Shown here in pieces: positions 40,309-48,369 of a DNA stretch of 64,000 bases; the stretch's first letter is position 1, and every line of letters starts with the position of its first letter. The notes under the pieces were generated by a model. The model did not search any database, was not told the origin of the DNA, and worked only from the letters and a program-made list of their open reading frames with translations. A program made the position numbers and the translations under genes. Source of the DNA: Micromonospora wenchangensis (lineage in GTDB: Bacteria > Actinomycetota > Actinomycetes > Mycobacteriales > Micromonosporaceae); the NCBI RefSeq assembly GCF_002210435.1, contig NZ_MZMV01000003.1:140826-204825 (forward strand), written 5' to 3'.

Positions 40309-41421
40309 TCACAGCGGTCGCCAGGTCGATTCGTCGTCGTGGGTGGCGACCGGCCGGATGGCGGCGGCCAGATCCCGGGCCCCGTCCTGGCCGCCGAGCG
40401 CGGCGCTGCCCGCCGGACTCCCCGTCCCCACCAGGGCCCGGCAGCCGACGCAGCCGGGCACACCACCGACCGACCAGGTGCCGGACCAGCCACGCCAGAC
40501 GGAGATCCACGCCGGTCGGCCCTGCACGACGCCGGTCGGGTCGCTTCGCTGGTCGCTGCGCTCCAGGCCGATGGTCAGGTCCCCACCGGCGGCGGAGGAA
40601 CCGGGGAGCCGGTAGTCGAGAAGCACGAGGTCCCACCGGCCGTCCCGCCAGCCCATCCGGGCCAGCTGGAGCCGGGCGTCCGACGGCAGCGCCACCGGCT
40701 GGAACGGCACCCGGACCGGTTGCCGTTCCCACACCATCCCCTCGGCCACCCGCCGCAGCACCTCCGCCGGACGGTCGAGGGTGACAGCGGTGATCGTGAC
40801 CCAGGCGTCCGCAGCGTACCGCCAGGACAGCACCGTCTCCTTGCCGTCGGGGCTGGTGTGCAGGAAGGCGGGATGCCCCTGCACCGGCTCGACAGGTGAA
40901 CCCGGCGGGGTGGGCCACGGCGTCGGGCCGCTGCGTAGCTTCCCCGCGTTCCTGTTGTCCCGGGTCAACTGGTCGGTGAAGAAGTCCACCCCCCGCGCGC
41001 CCACGGTCACCGCGACGCTGCCGACCAACCTGCGGGCCTGGGTTCCCTCGAACGGCGTGTACCGGGCCGCCCCGATCGTCTGCCGGTCCGCAGCGGTGGA
41101 GAGGCTCCGTTCCGGCAGCTCTTCCGGTAGCCAGGTCAACCGGAAGAGCTGCCGGGCCGGATCGAAGGCGGTCGGCGCGACCGTGGGCGGCCAGGTCCGG
41201 TCGGCCGGGGTCGGCGGCTGACGTACCCCCAGCAGGGCGGTGACGCCGAGCAGCGCCACGGCGGTGACCACCGCCGTGGCCGCCACGGCCAGCCGGCGGC
41301 GACGCCGCACCGCGCGCTCCCCCGCCGTCACCAACGCCGTGGTGTCCGGGCTCCCGGTCGGCAGGTCGTCGGCGGCCCGGGTCAGCATCTCCCGGACCAG
41401 GGTCTCGTCGTCGTGGATCAT
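40309..41421 (-). CDS. Membrane protein partner of an ECF sigma factor (putative anti-sigma)
   Basis: A 370-residue protein with a cytoplasmic head (MIHDDETLVREMLTRAADDL), a membrane helix at about 45-66 (LAVAATAVVTAVALLGVTALLGV) and a large extracytoplasmic domain (about 280 residues) that contains a late CVGC motif (PGCVGCRALVG). The basic RRRRR before the helix fits the positive-inside rule. Its ATG overlaps the sigma factor stop by 4 bp, as do partner genes of SigE-family sigma factors. No zinc anti-sigma motif HxxxCxxC is visible, so the anti-sigma role is inferred from position. Confidence 0.75.
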   Translation of the reverse strand: MIHDDETLVREMLTRAADDLPTGSPDTTALVTAGERAVRRRRRLAVAATAVVTAVALLGVTALLGVRQPPTPADRTWPPTVAPTAFDPARQLFRLTWLPEELPERSLSTAADRQTIGAARYTPFEGTQARRLVGSVAVTVGARGVDFFTDQLTRDNRNAGKLRSGPTPWPTPPGSPVEPVQGHPAFLHTSPDGKETVLSWRYAADAWVTITAVTLDRPAEVLRRVAEGMVWERQPVRVPFQPVALPSDARLQLARMGWRDGRWDLVLLDYRLPGSSAAGGDLTIGLERSDQRSDPTGVVQGRPAWISVWRGWSGTWSVGGVPGCVGCRALVGTGSPAGSAALGGQDGARDLAAAIRPVATHDDESTWRPL

Positions 41422-41936
41422 CGGGTCACCTCCGTCGGGTCCGCCAGCGGCAACTGCCGGCGCAGCGCGGCCAGCCCCCGCGCGGTCTGACTCTTGACGT
41501 TCCCGGCCGAGCAGCCCAGCACCTCGGCGGTCTGCTCGACGCTCAGGTCGGCGTAGAAGCGCAACACCAGCACCACCCGCTGCCCGGGTGGCACCGCCGC
41601 CAACGCGGCCCGCACCGCGACCGTGTCCACCACCGCGTCGGTCGGCGGGGCTCCCCCGGGCTCCGGCTCCGGCGGACGGTCGAGCAGGCGCACCCCGAAC
41701 CAGCGGGCCCGGCGCTCCTGCCGGAACGCGTTGACCAGCATCCGGTGCACGTACGCCCCGATGTCGTCGGCCGCCCGTGCCCGGCCCCACTGCACGTACA
41801 ACCGGGTCAGCGTCTGCTGTACGACGTCGTCGGCCCGGTGGGCGTCACCCCCGGTGAGCAGGTACGCCGTGCGGCGCAGCTTCGGTGTCGCCGCCGTGAC
41901 GAAGTCGACGTACTCCTGCCGTTGCGTCGCGTGCAT
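41418..41936 (-). CDS. SigE-family ECF RNA polymerase sigma factor
   Basis: A 172-residue ECF sigma factor. Region 2 reads RQEYVDFVTAATPKLRRTAYLLTGGDAHRADDVVQQTLTRLYVQW, the signature of the actinomycete SigE family (RNA polymerase sigma-70 factor, TIGR02983-like); region 4 has LPPGQRVVLVLRFYADLSVE-like sequence VPPGQRVVLVLRFYADLSV and GCSAGNVKSQTARGLAALR. The ATG giving MHATQRQEYVDF was preferred to an upstream one. It is coupled to the downstream membrane protein, which probably controls it. Confidence 0.93.
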   Translation of the reverse strand: MHATQRQEYVDFVTAATPKLRRTAYLLTGGDAHRADDVVQQTLTRLYVQWGRARAADDIGAYVHRMLVNAFRQERRARWFGVRLLDRPPEPEPGGAPPTDAVVDTVAVRAALAAVPPGQRVVLVLRFYADLSVEQTAEVLGCSAGNVKSQTARGLAALRRQLPLADPTEVTR

Positions 41937-42036
41937 CGACCACTCCCCGTCCCGGACGCTGGCTCTGTCACCGTAGCGATGGCGGCGGGGCCGCAAAGGG
42001 TTGCACGGGTGCTGCGGGTGGGCACCGGCGGGCCGG

Positions 42037-42861
42037 TCAGGCCGGGTCGAGGTCCAGGTCGGCGACGACCGGGTAGTGGTCGGAGGCGTACTCGGTGTCG
42101 CCCCCGCGTACCACGTGGACGTCGCGCAGCCGGGCGGCGAGCGCCGGGGTGCCGAGCAGGTAGTCCAGCCGCATGCCGGAGAACTCGACGCCCCCGCCGT
42201 GCCGGGTCGGCGCGGTCAGCCCGGCCTCGGCCGACCCGGCCGGGTCAGCCGGTCCGGCGGCGTGGGTCCAGAGGTCGACCAGGCCGGCGGCGAGCAGCCG
42301 GGCCACCGCCCGGGTGTCCACCGTCCGCCCGTCACGGCGCAGGTGCCGCCGCCGGTACGCCACCGGCAGCCGGGCCACCCGCCCGGTGTGGTCGATGCCC
42401 GGGTCGAGGGTGTTCAGGTCACCGGCGAGCAGCGCCAGTTCCCCCGGTGCGCGGCGCACCGCTGCGGCGAGCCAGCCGGCCTCGATGCGCCGCCGCAGCC
42501 CGGTGTACGGGTCGAGGTGGACGCTGAACACGGTGAGCGGCCCGGCGGTGGTGGCCAGTTCGACCCGCTGCGCCGCGTGGTGCAACGGCCGACGGACCGG
42601 CCCGGCGGAGCGGGTCCGCCACGGCGGGCGGACCAGCACCGCCACCGGCTGACCGAAGCAGCTCCGGGCCAGGTACGGGCGCATCGCCAGCCGGTCGGCG
42701 AACCCGGCCAGCACCCCCGGCCGGTCGAAGCCGCGCAGCTCCTGCACGGCCAGCACGTCGGGGGCCTGCGCGGTGACGACCCGGCACACCAGGTCCCGCC
42801 GGTCCGGGCCGGTACGGTCCCGGCCGCCGGTCCTGATGTTCCAGGTCATCACCCGCAGCAC
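42037..42861 (-). CDS. Endonuclease/exonuclease/phosphatase (EEP) family protein
   Basis: A 274-residue EEP-fold metal-dependent phosphodiesterase or phosphatase. Motifs in order: LRVMTWNIRTGG (Asn), VLAVQELRG (metal-ligand Glu), FSVHLDPY (His), LLAGDLNTLDPG (Asp-Leu-Asn), and the terminal SDHYPVVADL (catalytic His). The active site is complete. Relatives cleave lipid phosphodiesters, inositol phosphates or DNA. It follows the tandem PAP2 gene by 10 bp on the same strand, so a phospholipid-related role is plausible. Confidence 0.88.
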   Translation of the reverse strand: MLRVMTWNIRTGGRDRTGPDRRDLVCRVVTAQAPDVLAVQELRGFDRPGVLAGFADRLAMRPYLARSCFGQPVAVLVRPPWRTRSAGPVRRPLHHAAQRVELATTAGPLTVFSVHLDPYTGLRRRIEAGWLAAAVRRAPGELALLAGDLNTLDPGIDHTGRVARLPVAYRRRHLRRDGRTVDTRAVARLLAAGLVDLWTHAAGPADPAGSAEAGLTAPTRHGGGVEFSGMRLDYLLGTPALAARLRDVHVVRGGDTEYASDHYPVVADLDLDPA

Positions 42862-42871
42862 GGTGGGCTAC

Positions 42872-44365
42872 TCACCCGGGGCGGCCGGCCTTGGCCAGCT
42901 CGTCGTCCAGCTCGTCGACCTGCTCCGACTCGATCTCGGGCCGGTTGCCCTCGTAGACGTCGGCGTTGGGGCGGATCACCCAGTAGAGCAGCCCGATCCA
43001 GAGGCCGCTGAGGATCAGCGCGCCCATGAAGTCGGTCGGGTGGTGCATGCCCCGGTACATCCGGGAGACCGCCACCCCGACCGGCATGATCACGGCCAGC
43101 GCCACGAAGAGCCACCGCCACCAGCGGTCGGTACGGACGAACACGATGATCGCGATGACCAGCCAGAGGCAGGTGGTCGCGGCGATGTGCCCGGACGGGA
43201 AGGACGAGGTGGGCATCTGCCCGTCGAGGTTCTCCACCGCCGGGCGGGGCCGGTCCACCACCCGGGCCGAGGCGAGGAACAGGCTCAGCTCGCCGAAGAG
43301 GGCCAGCACCACGAACAGCACCGGCCGCCACCGCTTCCAGATGGCCAGCACCAGCGGGCAGAAGACCAGCGACACGATCAGGATGGCGTGGGTGTCGCCG
43401 AACTTGCTCCACCACCAGCTCAGCTCGGTGAGGAAGTCGGTGTGCCGGTCGGCGAACCAGCGCGGCACGTCGGTGTCCAGGGTCTCGAAGACGGTGCCCT
43501 TGGCGTGGTAGCTGACGTAGGTGCCGAAGCCGTACAGGGCGCCAAAGACGATCACCCAGCCGACCAGCAGTTCGGCGACGGCGGAGCGGGGGTGCTCCAG
43601 CACGTGCTCCTCGGCCGGGGCGGGGGTGATCTTCTCGGCGGCCTCCGGTTCCAGCCCCTCGGTCAGCGGCGGCACCGACCGGCCCCGCTCGCGCCGCCAC
43701 AGCCGGAAGGCGTACGCGGTGACGCCGAGCCAGGCCGCGCCGAGCAGCCAGCCGCCGATCACGTCGGAGACGAAGTGCACGCCGAGTGCGATCCGGGTCA
43801 GCCCGATCAACGCCACCAGCACGGCGACGATGGCGATCGCCGGCTTGCGCCAGCGGGGCGACATGGCCGGCAGGAAGACCAGCAGCAGCGCCCCGTACGC
43901 GACGAACGAGCCGAGCGCGTGCCCGCTGGGGAAGCTGTTGCCGGGGGCGCTGGCGACCGGCACGTCGACCACCGGGCGGAGCCGACCCACCAGTGCCTTG
44001 AGCGACGGGTCGAGGATCAGCCCGCCCACCCCGGTGACGATCAGGTAGACCGCCAGCCGGGACTGCCGACGGATCAGCAGGGTGACCACGGCGATGGTGA
44101 CCAGCCAGATCAGCACCGGCCGCCCGCCCAGGTCGGTGACCGCCTGGAGCACGGTGACCAGCGCGTGGTGCGGCGCGACGAGCCCGTTGAACCACTCGGC
44201 CGCCTCGTGGTCGGCGTGGTACATCGGGCCCCACTTGAACCGGACGAGCATCAGCAGCAGCCCGAAGGCCACCCCCGCGCCGGCCACGGCCAGCAGGCCG
44301 ACGACGCTCCGTTCGGCGAAATGGCCGAGCGGCCGTCGGGCCGTTGACTCCTTGACCGCGGTCAC
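42872..44365 (-). CDS. Membrane protein with two PAP2 phosphatase domains
   Basis: A 497-residue polytopic protein carrying two complete PAP2 domains in tandem. Domain 1 (about 60-215): KALVGRLRP, SFPSGHALGS, RIALGVHFVSDVIGG. Domain 2 (about 290-470): ASARVVDRPRP, SFPSGHIAAT, SRMYRGMHHPTDFMGA. Motif 1 of domain 2 has Arg where domain 1 has Lys. A cytoplasmic or loop segment joins the two. A GTG start with GGAGG ribosome site. PAP2 enzymes dephosphorylate phosphatidate or prenyl pyrophosphates at the membrane surface. Gene neighbours (diacylglycerol kinase-like, EEP) support lipid phosphate turnover. Confidence 0.92.
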   Translation of the reverse strand: MTAVKESTARRPLGHFAERSVVGLLAVAGAGVAFGLLLMLVRFKWGPMYHADHEAAEWFNGLVAPHHALVTVLQAVTDLGGRPVLIWLVTIAVVTLLIRRQSRLAVYLIVTGVGGLILDPSLKALVGRLRPVVDVPVASAPGNSFPSGHALGSFVAYGALLLVFLPAMSPRWRKPAIAIVAVLVALIGLTRIALGVHFVSDVIGGWLLGAAWLGVTAYAFRLWRRERGRSVPPLTEGLEPEAAEKITPAPAEEHVLEHPRSAVAELLVGWVIVFGALYGFGTYVSYHAKGTVFETLDTDVPRWFADRHTDFLTELSWWWSKFGDTHAILIVSLVFCPLVLAIWKRWRPVLFVVLALFGELSLFLASARVVDRPRPAVENLDGQMPTSSFPSGHIAATTCLWLVIAIIVFVRTDRWWRWLFVALAVIMPVGVAVSRMYRGMHHPTDFMGALILSGLWIGLLYWVIRPNADVYEGNRPEIESEQVDELDDELAKAGRPG

Positions 44366-44447
44366 CCCGCACCTCCCTGCGTCGACGTGGCGAGGCGCGC
44401 TGTACCCGATTCCGCCACCGCGTACACGCCCGTCCGGTGTGGCGGGC

Positions 44448-45449
44448 TCAGAGAGCGGTCATGTCACCGGTGTCGAACAGTTCGCCCCGCTCGGCGTCGG
44501 GCTCCCACAGGTCGGGTTGGGCGGGCTCCGGGGCCCCGATCCGCATCGCCTCCAGCTGGGCGGCGAAGGACAGCCCGCCGAACAGCGCCATGCCGGTGAG
44601 GTTGGCCCACAGCAGCAGCGCCATCATCCCGGTCAACGCCCCGTACGTCTGGCCGAACCCGCCGCCGAACCTGACGTACGCGGCGAGCAGCAGGCTCGCC
44701 AGCCACCACAGGACGGTCGCGATGCCGGCGCCGAAGTAGAGCCAGGACAGACCGGGCTGCTTGCGCCGGGGCGCGTGCCGGAAGATCACCGCCACCGCGA
44801 CCACGGTCAGCACCAGGCTCAGCGGCCAGCGCACCGCCCCCCAGACACCGGCGGCGAGGTCACCCCACTCGTAGTGCCGCTGCACCGACTCGCCCATCGC
44901 CCCACCGCCGACCAGGATCAGGAACCCGGCCAGCGCGGGCAGGCCGGCGACCACGGCCAGCACCGCCGCCCGCAGGTACTTCCACAGCGCGGGACGGTCC
45001 CGTTCCACCCCGTAGATCCGGTTCGCGCCGCGTTCGATCTGGGCCATCGTGGTGGTCAACGCGACCAGGCCGGTGATCAGGCCGAGGGTCAGCGCCAACT
45101 CGCCCCTGCTCTCGGTGCGGTCGCCCTCGCCGAGCAGTTCCTGCACCACCTGTTCGCTCTGCCCGGGGGTCAGCGCCAGCACGGTGTCGGCGACCACCCG
45201 GCCGCCCTCCTCGACACCGAGGTCGCTGATCAGGCCGGTGAGGGCGATCATGAACGGCACGACGGCGAGGCAGAGTTGCAGGGCGAAGGCCCGGGAGTGG
45301 CTGAACCCGTCGCCGTAGCGGAACCTGATGAAGCCGTCGCGCAGCAACTGCCAGCCACCGTGCCGGCGCAGCGTACGCCAGGCGTCGTCGGCGGAGAGTT
45401 CGTCCGACGCCATCAACCGGGTCTCGGGGACGAGCCGGGTGCTACTCAC
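44448..45449 (-). CDS. YihY/virulence factor BrkB-family membrane protein
   Basis: A 333-residue protein with six to seven membrane helices. The N-terminal FIRFRYGDGFSHSRAFALQLCLAVVPFMIAL, the segment QIERGANRIYGVERDRP and the late WLYFGAGIATVLWWLASLLL ... TGMMALLLWANLTGMALFGG are typical of YihY/BrkB. Function remains unsettled in the family; it was once misnamed RNase BN. The start (GTG) lies inside the end of the diacylglycerol kinase-like gene, overlap 8 bp, so the two are co-transcribed. Confidence 0.9.
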   Translation of the reverse strand: MSSTRLVPETRLMASDELSADDAWRTLRRHGGWQLLRDGFIRFRYGDGFSHSRAFALQLCLAVVPFMIALTGLISDLGVEEGGRVVADTVLALTPGQSEQVVQELLGEGDRTESRGELALTLGLITGLVALTTTMAQIERGANRIYGVERDRPALWKYLRAAVLAVVAGLPALAGFLILVGGGAMGESVQRHYEWGDLAAGVWGAVRWPLSLVLTVVAVAVIFRHAPRRKQPGLSWLYFGAGIATVLWWLASLLLAAYVRFGGGFGQTYGALTGMMALLLWANLTGMALFGGLSFAAQLEAMRIGAPEPAQPDLWEPDAERGELFDTGDMTAL

Positions 45450-46467
45450 GGCGGGCTTCCCCGACCAGTTTCTCCCCGCGCTGCGCGGCCGCGTCGGCGT
45501 CGTGGGCCAGGTCGGGGTCGCCGGCCGGGCGCGGCACGCACAGCCAGAGCGACTCCGGCCTGATCTCGGCGGTCAGGGTGCGCCCCGGCGCGATCAGGTC
45601 GCCGTCGAGCTGCCGGGGCTGGGCCCGGTTGCTGGCGATGACGACCTTCCGGGCCCGGTGGACCTCCATCCGGGGGACGCTGCCCCGGCGGCGGACCAGG
45701 GCCCAGCCCATGGCGAGCCAGTGCCGGACCCGGTTGGGGGTGAGCACGGCGACGTCGAGCCAGCCGTCGTCGGGCTCGGCGTCGGTGAGCAGGCGCACCC
45801 CGCCCTGGAGCCGTCCGACGTTGGCGACGAGCACGGTGCGGGCCCGGCGACGCATGGGCGGCCGGTCGTCGATGCGGATGGTGAGCCGCATCGGGCGGTC
45901 CCGCAGGTGCTTCGCGGCCCCCACCACGTACGCGGGCCAGCCGATGCGGGCCTTGGTGGTCTCGGAGGTGTCCGCCAGCATCTGCGCGTCGAAGCCCATC
46001 CCGGCCATCACCGCGAAGCAGCTGTCGTCGACGACGCCGACGTCGAGCCGGCGGCGGCCCCGTTCGACGGCGACCTGGAGGCCGGCGGCGAGGTCGTTGG
46101 AGAGCCCGAGGTTGGCGGCGAGCAGGTTGCCGGTGCCCTGGGGCAGCACGGCGAGTTCCACGTCGGTGCCGGCGAGCGCGGTGACGCAGGCCATCACCGT
46201 GCCGTCGCCGCCGCAGGCGAAGACCAGTTCGGCGCCGGCGGCGACGGCCTGCTCGGTCTGCCCCCGGCCGGGGTCCTCGGCGCTGGTCTCGTACCAGGTG
46301 GGGGCGGGCCAGCCGGCGGCGGCGAGGGCCTCGTCCACGGTCGCGCGGAACTCGTCGAGGTCGGCCACCTTCGTCGGGTTGACCACCACCGCCGAACGCG
46401 GGGGGCGGTCGCCGCCGGTCACCGTACGCTTCTGCTCTGCACCGTCCACGGCGTCAGTGTGCAGCAC
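45442..46467 (-). CDS. Diacylglycerol kinase-family lipid kinase
   Basis: A 341-residue DAGK-catalytic-domain protein. The NP-T-K motif AVVVNPTKVADL, the nucleotide loop FACGGDGTVMACVTAL, and VLPQGTGNLLAANLGL are the classical signature; the lipid kinase C-terminal domain shows DGDLIAPGRTL. GTG start at 46467 or 46449. It would phosphorylate diacylglycerol or a similar lipid in the inner leaflet. Together with the PAP2 gene downstream it could form a kinase/phosphatase cycle on lipid phosphates. Confidence 0.92.
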   Translation of the reverse strand: MLHTDAVDGAEQKRTVTGGDRPPRSAVVVNPTKVADLDEFRATVDEALAAAGWPAPTWYETSAEDPGRGQTEQAVAAGAELVFACGGDGTVMACVTALAGTDVELAVLPQGTGNLLAANLGLSNDLAAGLQVAVERGRRRLDVGVVDDSCFAVMAGMGFDAQMLADTSETTKARIGWPAYVVGAAKHLRDRPMRLTIRIDDRPPMRRRARTVLVANVGRLQGGVRLLTDAEPDDGWLDVAVLTPNRVRHWLAMGWALVRRRGSVPRMEVHRARKVVIASNRAQPRQLDGDLIAPGRTLTAEIRPESLWLCVPRPAGDPDLAHDADAAAQRGEKLVGEARRE

Positions 46468-46551
46468 CCCGGCCCGGTCAGCGACCCGGCGACGGCCGAC
46501 GTTGCGTTGACCGCAAACAGGTTTGAGCCGGGCCGGGCCGGGGGCGGCCGG

Positions 46552-47133
46552 TCAGGCCGCCGTACGCAGCGCCGACTCGACCCGTCGGCGCAGGTCGTCG
46601 AGGTCCGCGCCGGCCTCGGTGAGCACCGTCGCGCCCAGGCCGCCGCCCTCGCGGAGCACCCCGAGCAGCAGGTGTTCGGTGCCGATGTGCCGGTGGCGCA
46701 GCCGCAGCGCCTCGCGTAGCGCCAACTCCAGTGCCGTGCGGGAGCGCGGCGAGAGCGGCCCGCCGAGCGGTCGGCGTAGCCGCCACCGGCTGCGGGGGGC
46801 CGGGACCGCCTCGCGCAGGGCGTCGGGGCCGAAGGTGTCCTCGATGCGGGCGACGATGGCCGCGAGGTCGATGCCGATCTCGCGCAGCGCGGCGGCGTCG
46901 GCCTCGCCGAGCCCCGTGCCGCCGTCGCCGGTGTGCCGCCCGATCCGGGCGCGCAGGTCGTCGGCGTCGAGGCCGGCGGCGGTGAGCACCCGGCAGGCGA
47001 GCCCGTCGCCGTCAGCCAGGACGGCGAGCAGCAGGTGCTCGGTGCCGACGGGTCGTCCCCCGTCGATCTTGGCCTGCTCGACCGCGTGCCGGACGACCGC
47101 GCGGGCGCGGTCGGTGAACCGTTCGAACATCAT
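46552..47133 (-). CDS. Clp N-domain protein (two Clp repeats, no ATPase)
   Basis: A 193-residue protein with two Clp_N repeats: FTDRARAVVRHAVEQAKIDGGRPVGTEHLLLAVL (1-70) and LSPRSRTALELALREALRLRHRHIGTEHLLLGVL (120-185). It lacks any AAA module, so it cannot unfold proteins by itself; such stand-alone proteins may modulate ClpC adaptor binding. Its ATG overlaps the stop of the upstream HTH gene (ATGA); this HTH/Clp_N pair is recurrent in actinomycetes. Codon pattern and G/C third positions are normal. Confidence 0.9.
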   Translation of the reverse strand: MMFERFTDRARAVVRHAVEQAKIDGGRPVGTEHLLLAVLADGDGLACRVLTAAGLDADDLRARIGRHTGDGGTGLGEADAAALREIGIDLAAIVARIEDTFGPDALREAVPAPRSRWRLRRPLGGPLSPRSRTALELALREALRLRHRHIGTEHLLLGVLREGGGLGATVLTEAGADLDDLRRRVESALRTAA

Positions 47134-47366
47134 GCCTCCCCGGTGCCGTGGACCGCCGGTCGCCCGGCGTGCTTCTTGTGGACCGCCTGCCGGCTGACCT
47201 CGAGCGCGTCGGCGATCTCCTGCCAGGACCAGCCCTGTCGTCGGGCGTTGTCCACCTGGACCACCTCCAGCCGTTCGAGGAGCCGGCGCAGGGCGCGCAC
47301 GGCGCGCAGGCCGACCCGGGGGTCGGTGCTGCCGGCGGCCGCCGCGAGTTCCGTCGCCTGACTCAT
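47130..47366 (-). CDS. Small HTH protein paired with Clp N-domain protein
   Basis: A 78-residue protein with a C-terminal helix-turn-helix, RQGWSWQEIADALEVSRQAVHKKHAG; the SWQEIADALEVSRQAVHKK segment is typical of actinobacterial HTH partners of Clp_N genes. The N-terminal helix (VGLRAVRALRRLLERLEVVQVDNA) should dimerise. ATG 47366 is preferred to the GTG at 47387, because TTGACG (47401-47396), a 17-nt spacer and TACATT (47378-47373) on this strand place the transcription start at the ATG. The GTCAA-N6-TTGAC inverted repeat over the -10 suggests autorepression. Confidence 0.88.
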   Translation of the reverse strand: MSQATELAAAAGSTDPRVGLRAVRALRRLLERLEVVQVDNARRQGWSWQEIADALEVSRQAVHKKHAGRPAVHGTGEA

Positions 47367-47369
47367 GCT

Positions 47370-47412
47370 GTCAATGTACGTTGACACGCCCCGAGCGTCA
47401 ACCTCAGTTGAC
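47370..47412. promoter_or_regulatory. Two GTCAA-N6-TTGAC operators over leaderless promoter
   Basis: GTCAA-TGTACG-TTGAC (47370-47385) covers the -10 region of the HTH gene promoter and GTCAA-CCTCAG-TTGAC (47397-47412) covers its -35 side. The two sites are 27 bp apart, start to start. The promoter is leaderless for the HTH gene; the PP2C-like gene lies on the other side. Confidence 0.7.
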
Positions 47413-47482
47413 GACGGCGTCGGCTACCCGACACGACGCCGGACGGCCCGGTCCGGGCCGGCGGCGGTGCTACGGTCCGCTG

Positions 47483-48286
47483 GTGTTCCGTCGCCGCACC
47501 GCTGACCAGCCCGTCGAGGCGGCCCGCCGGCTGCCCGTCGGCCGGGTCGAGTGGGAGGTCGCCGGCGGCACCGTGGCCGGCCACCGCTACTCGGCCAACT
47601 TCGACGCCCTGCACGTCGACCCGGAACTGCCGTTCGCGGTGGTCGTCGACGGCATGGGCGAGGGCGAGGGCAGCCGCGTCGCCGGCAGCACCGCCCGGGA
47701 CACGCTGCACGAACTGGTCCGCGCCGGCTGGCCCGCCGTCGGCCCGCGCGAGCTGCGCGCCGCGATCACCGAGGCCCAGATCCGGGTACGCCGGGCCGGC
47801 GCCGCCATCGACGAGCTGGCCGGCTGCACCCTGACCGCCATGCTCGCCCAGCCCGACGGCGAGCTGGCCTGGATCGTCCAGCTCGGCGACTCCCGGGCCT
47901 ACCGGCTGCGCGACGGCCTGCTGGAGCTGGTCACCGTGGACCACACGATGGCCTGGCTCGGAGTGCTGCACGGCTGGTGGCCGGCGAACTCCCGGGAGGC
48001 CGCCCGTGCCCGCTACCAGCTCCTGCGCTACCTCGGCCATCCCGACCGGCCGGACCCGGACCTGCTCGGGGTGCCGCTGCGCCCCGGCGACACCTGGCTG
48101 CTGTGCACCGACGGGGTCAGCGACCAGCTCGACTACCACCGGCTGCGGGACCTGCTCGCCGGGCCGGACCCGACCCGGACGGTACGCGGCCTGCTCGCCG
48201 CGAGCCTGGCCGAGGGCGGCAGCGACAACGCCACCGCCGTCGTGCTGCGCGTGCACCCGGCGACCGGAGGACACCCGTCCGACTGA
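47483..48286 (+). CDS. PP2C-family Ser/Thr protein phosphatase-like protein
   Basis: A 267-residue PP2C-type (SpoIIE/PPM) phosphatase. Motifs: FAVVVDGMGEGEGSRVAG (motif with metal Asp and Gly), GCTLTAMLAQPDGELAWIVQLGDSRAYRLRDG, LLCTDGVSDQL, and EGGSDNATAVVLRV. The metal-binding residues Asp (VVDGMG), Asp (TDGVSD) and Asp (SDNATAV) are present. The GTG start is 6 nt after a TACGGT -10 at 47471-47476 and is therefore probably leaderless. It would dephosphorylate protein kinase targets. It sits between the Clp pair and the first universal stress protein. Confidence 0.88.
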   Translation: MFRRRTADQPVEAARRLPVGRVEWEVAGGTVAGHRYSANFDALHVDPELPFAVVVDGMGEGEGSRVAGSTARDTLHELVRAGWPAVGPRELRAAITEAQIRVRRAGAAIDELAGCTLTAMLAQPDGELAWIVQLGDSRAYRLRDGLLELVTVDHTMAWLGVLHGWWPANSREAARARYQLLRYLGHPDRPDPDLLGVPLRPGDTWLLCTDGVSDQLDYHRLRDLLAGPDPTRTVRGLLAASLAEGGSDNATAVVLRVHPATGGHPSD

Positions 48287-48369
48287 TCCGGCTCCACCGC
48301 CCGCCCGCCGCGACTAGCGTCGGTGGGGACGGCGTGGGCGTGGGTGCGGACGCCCGGGAGGTGAACCGG

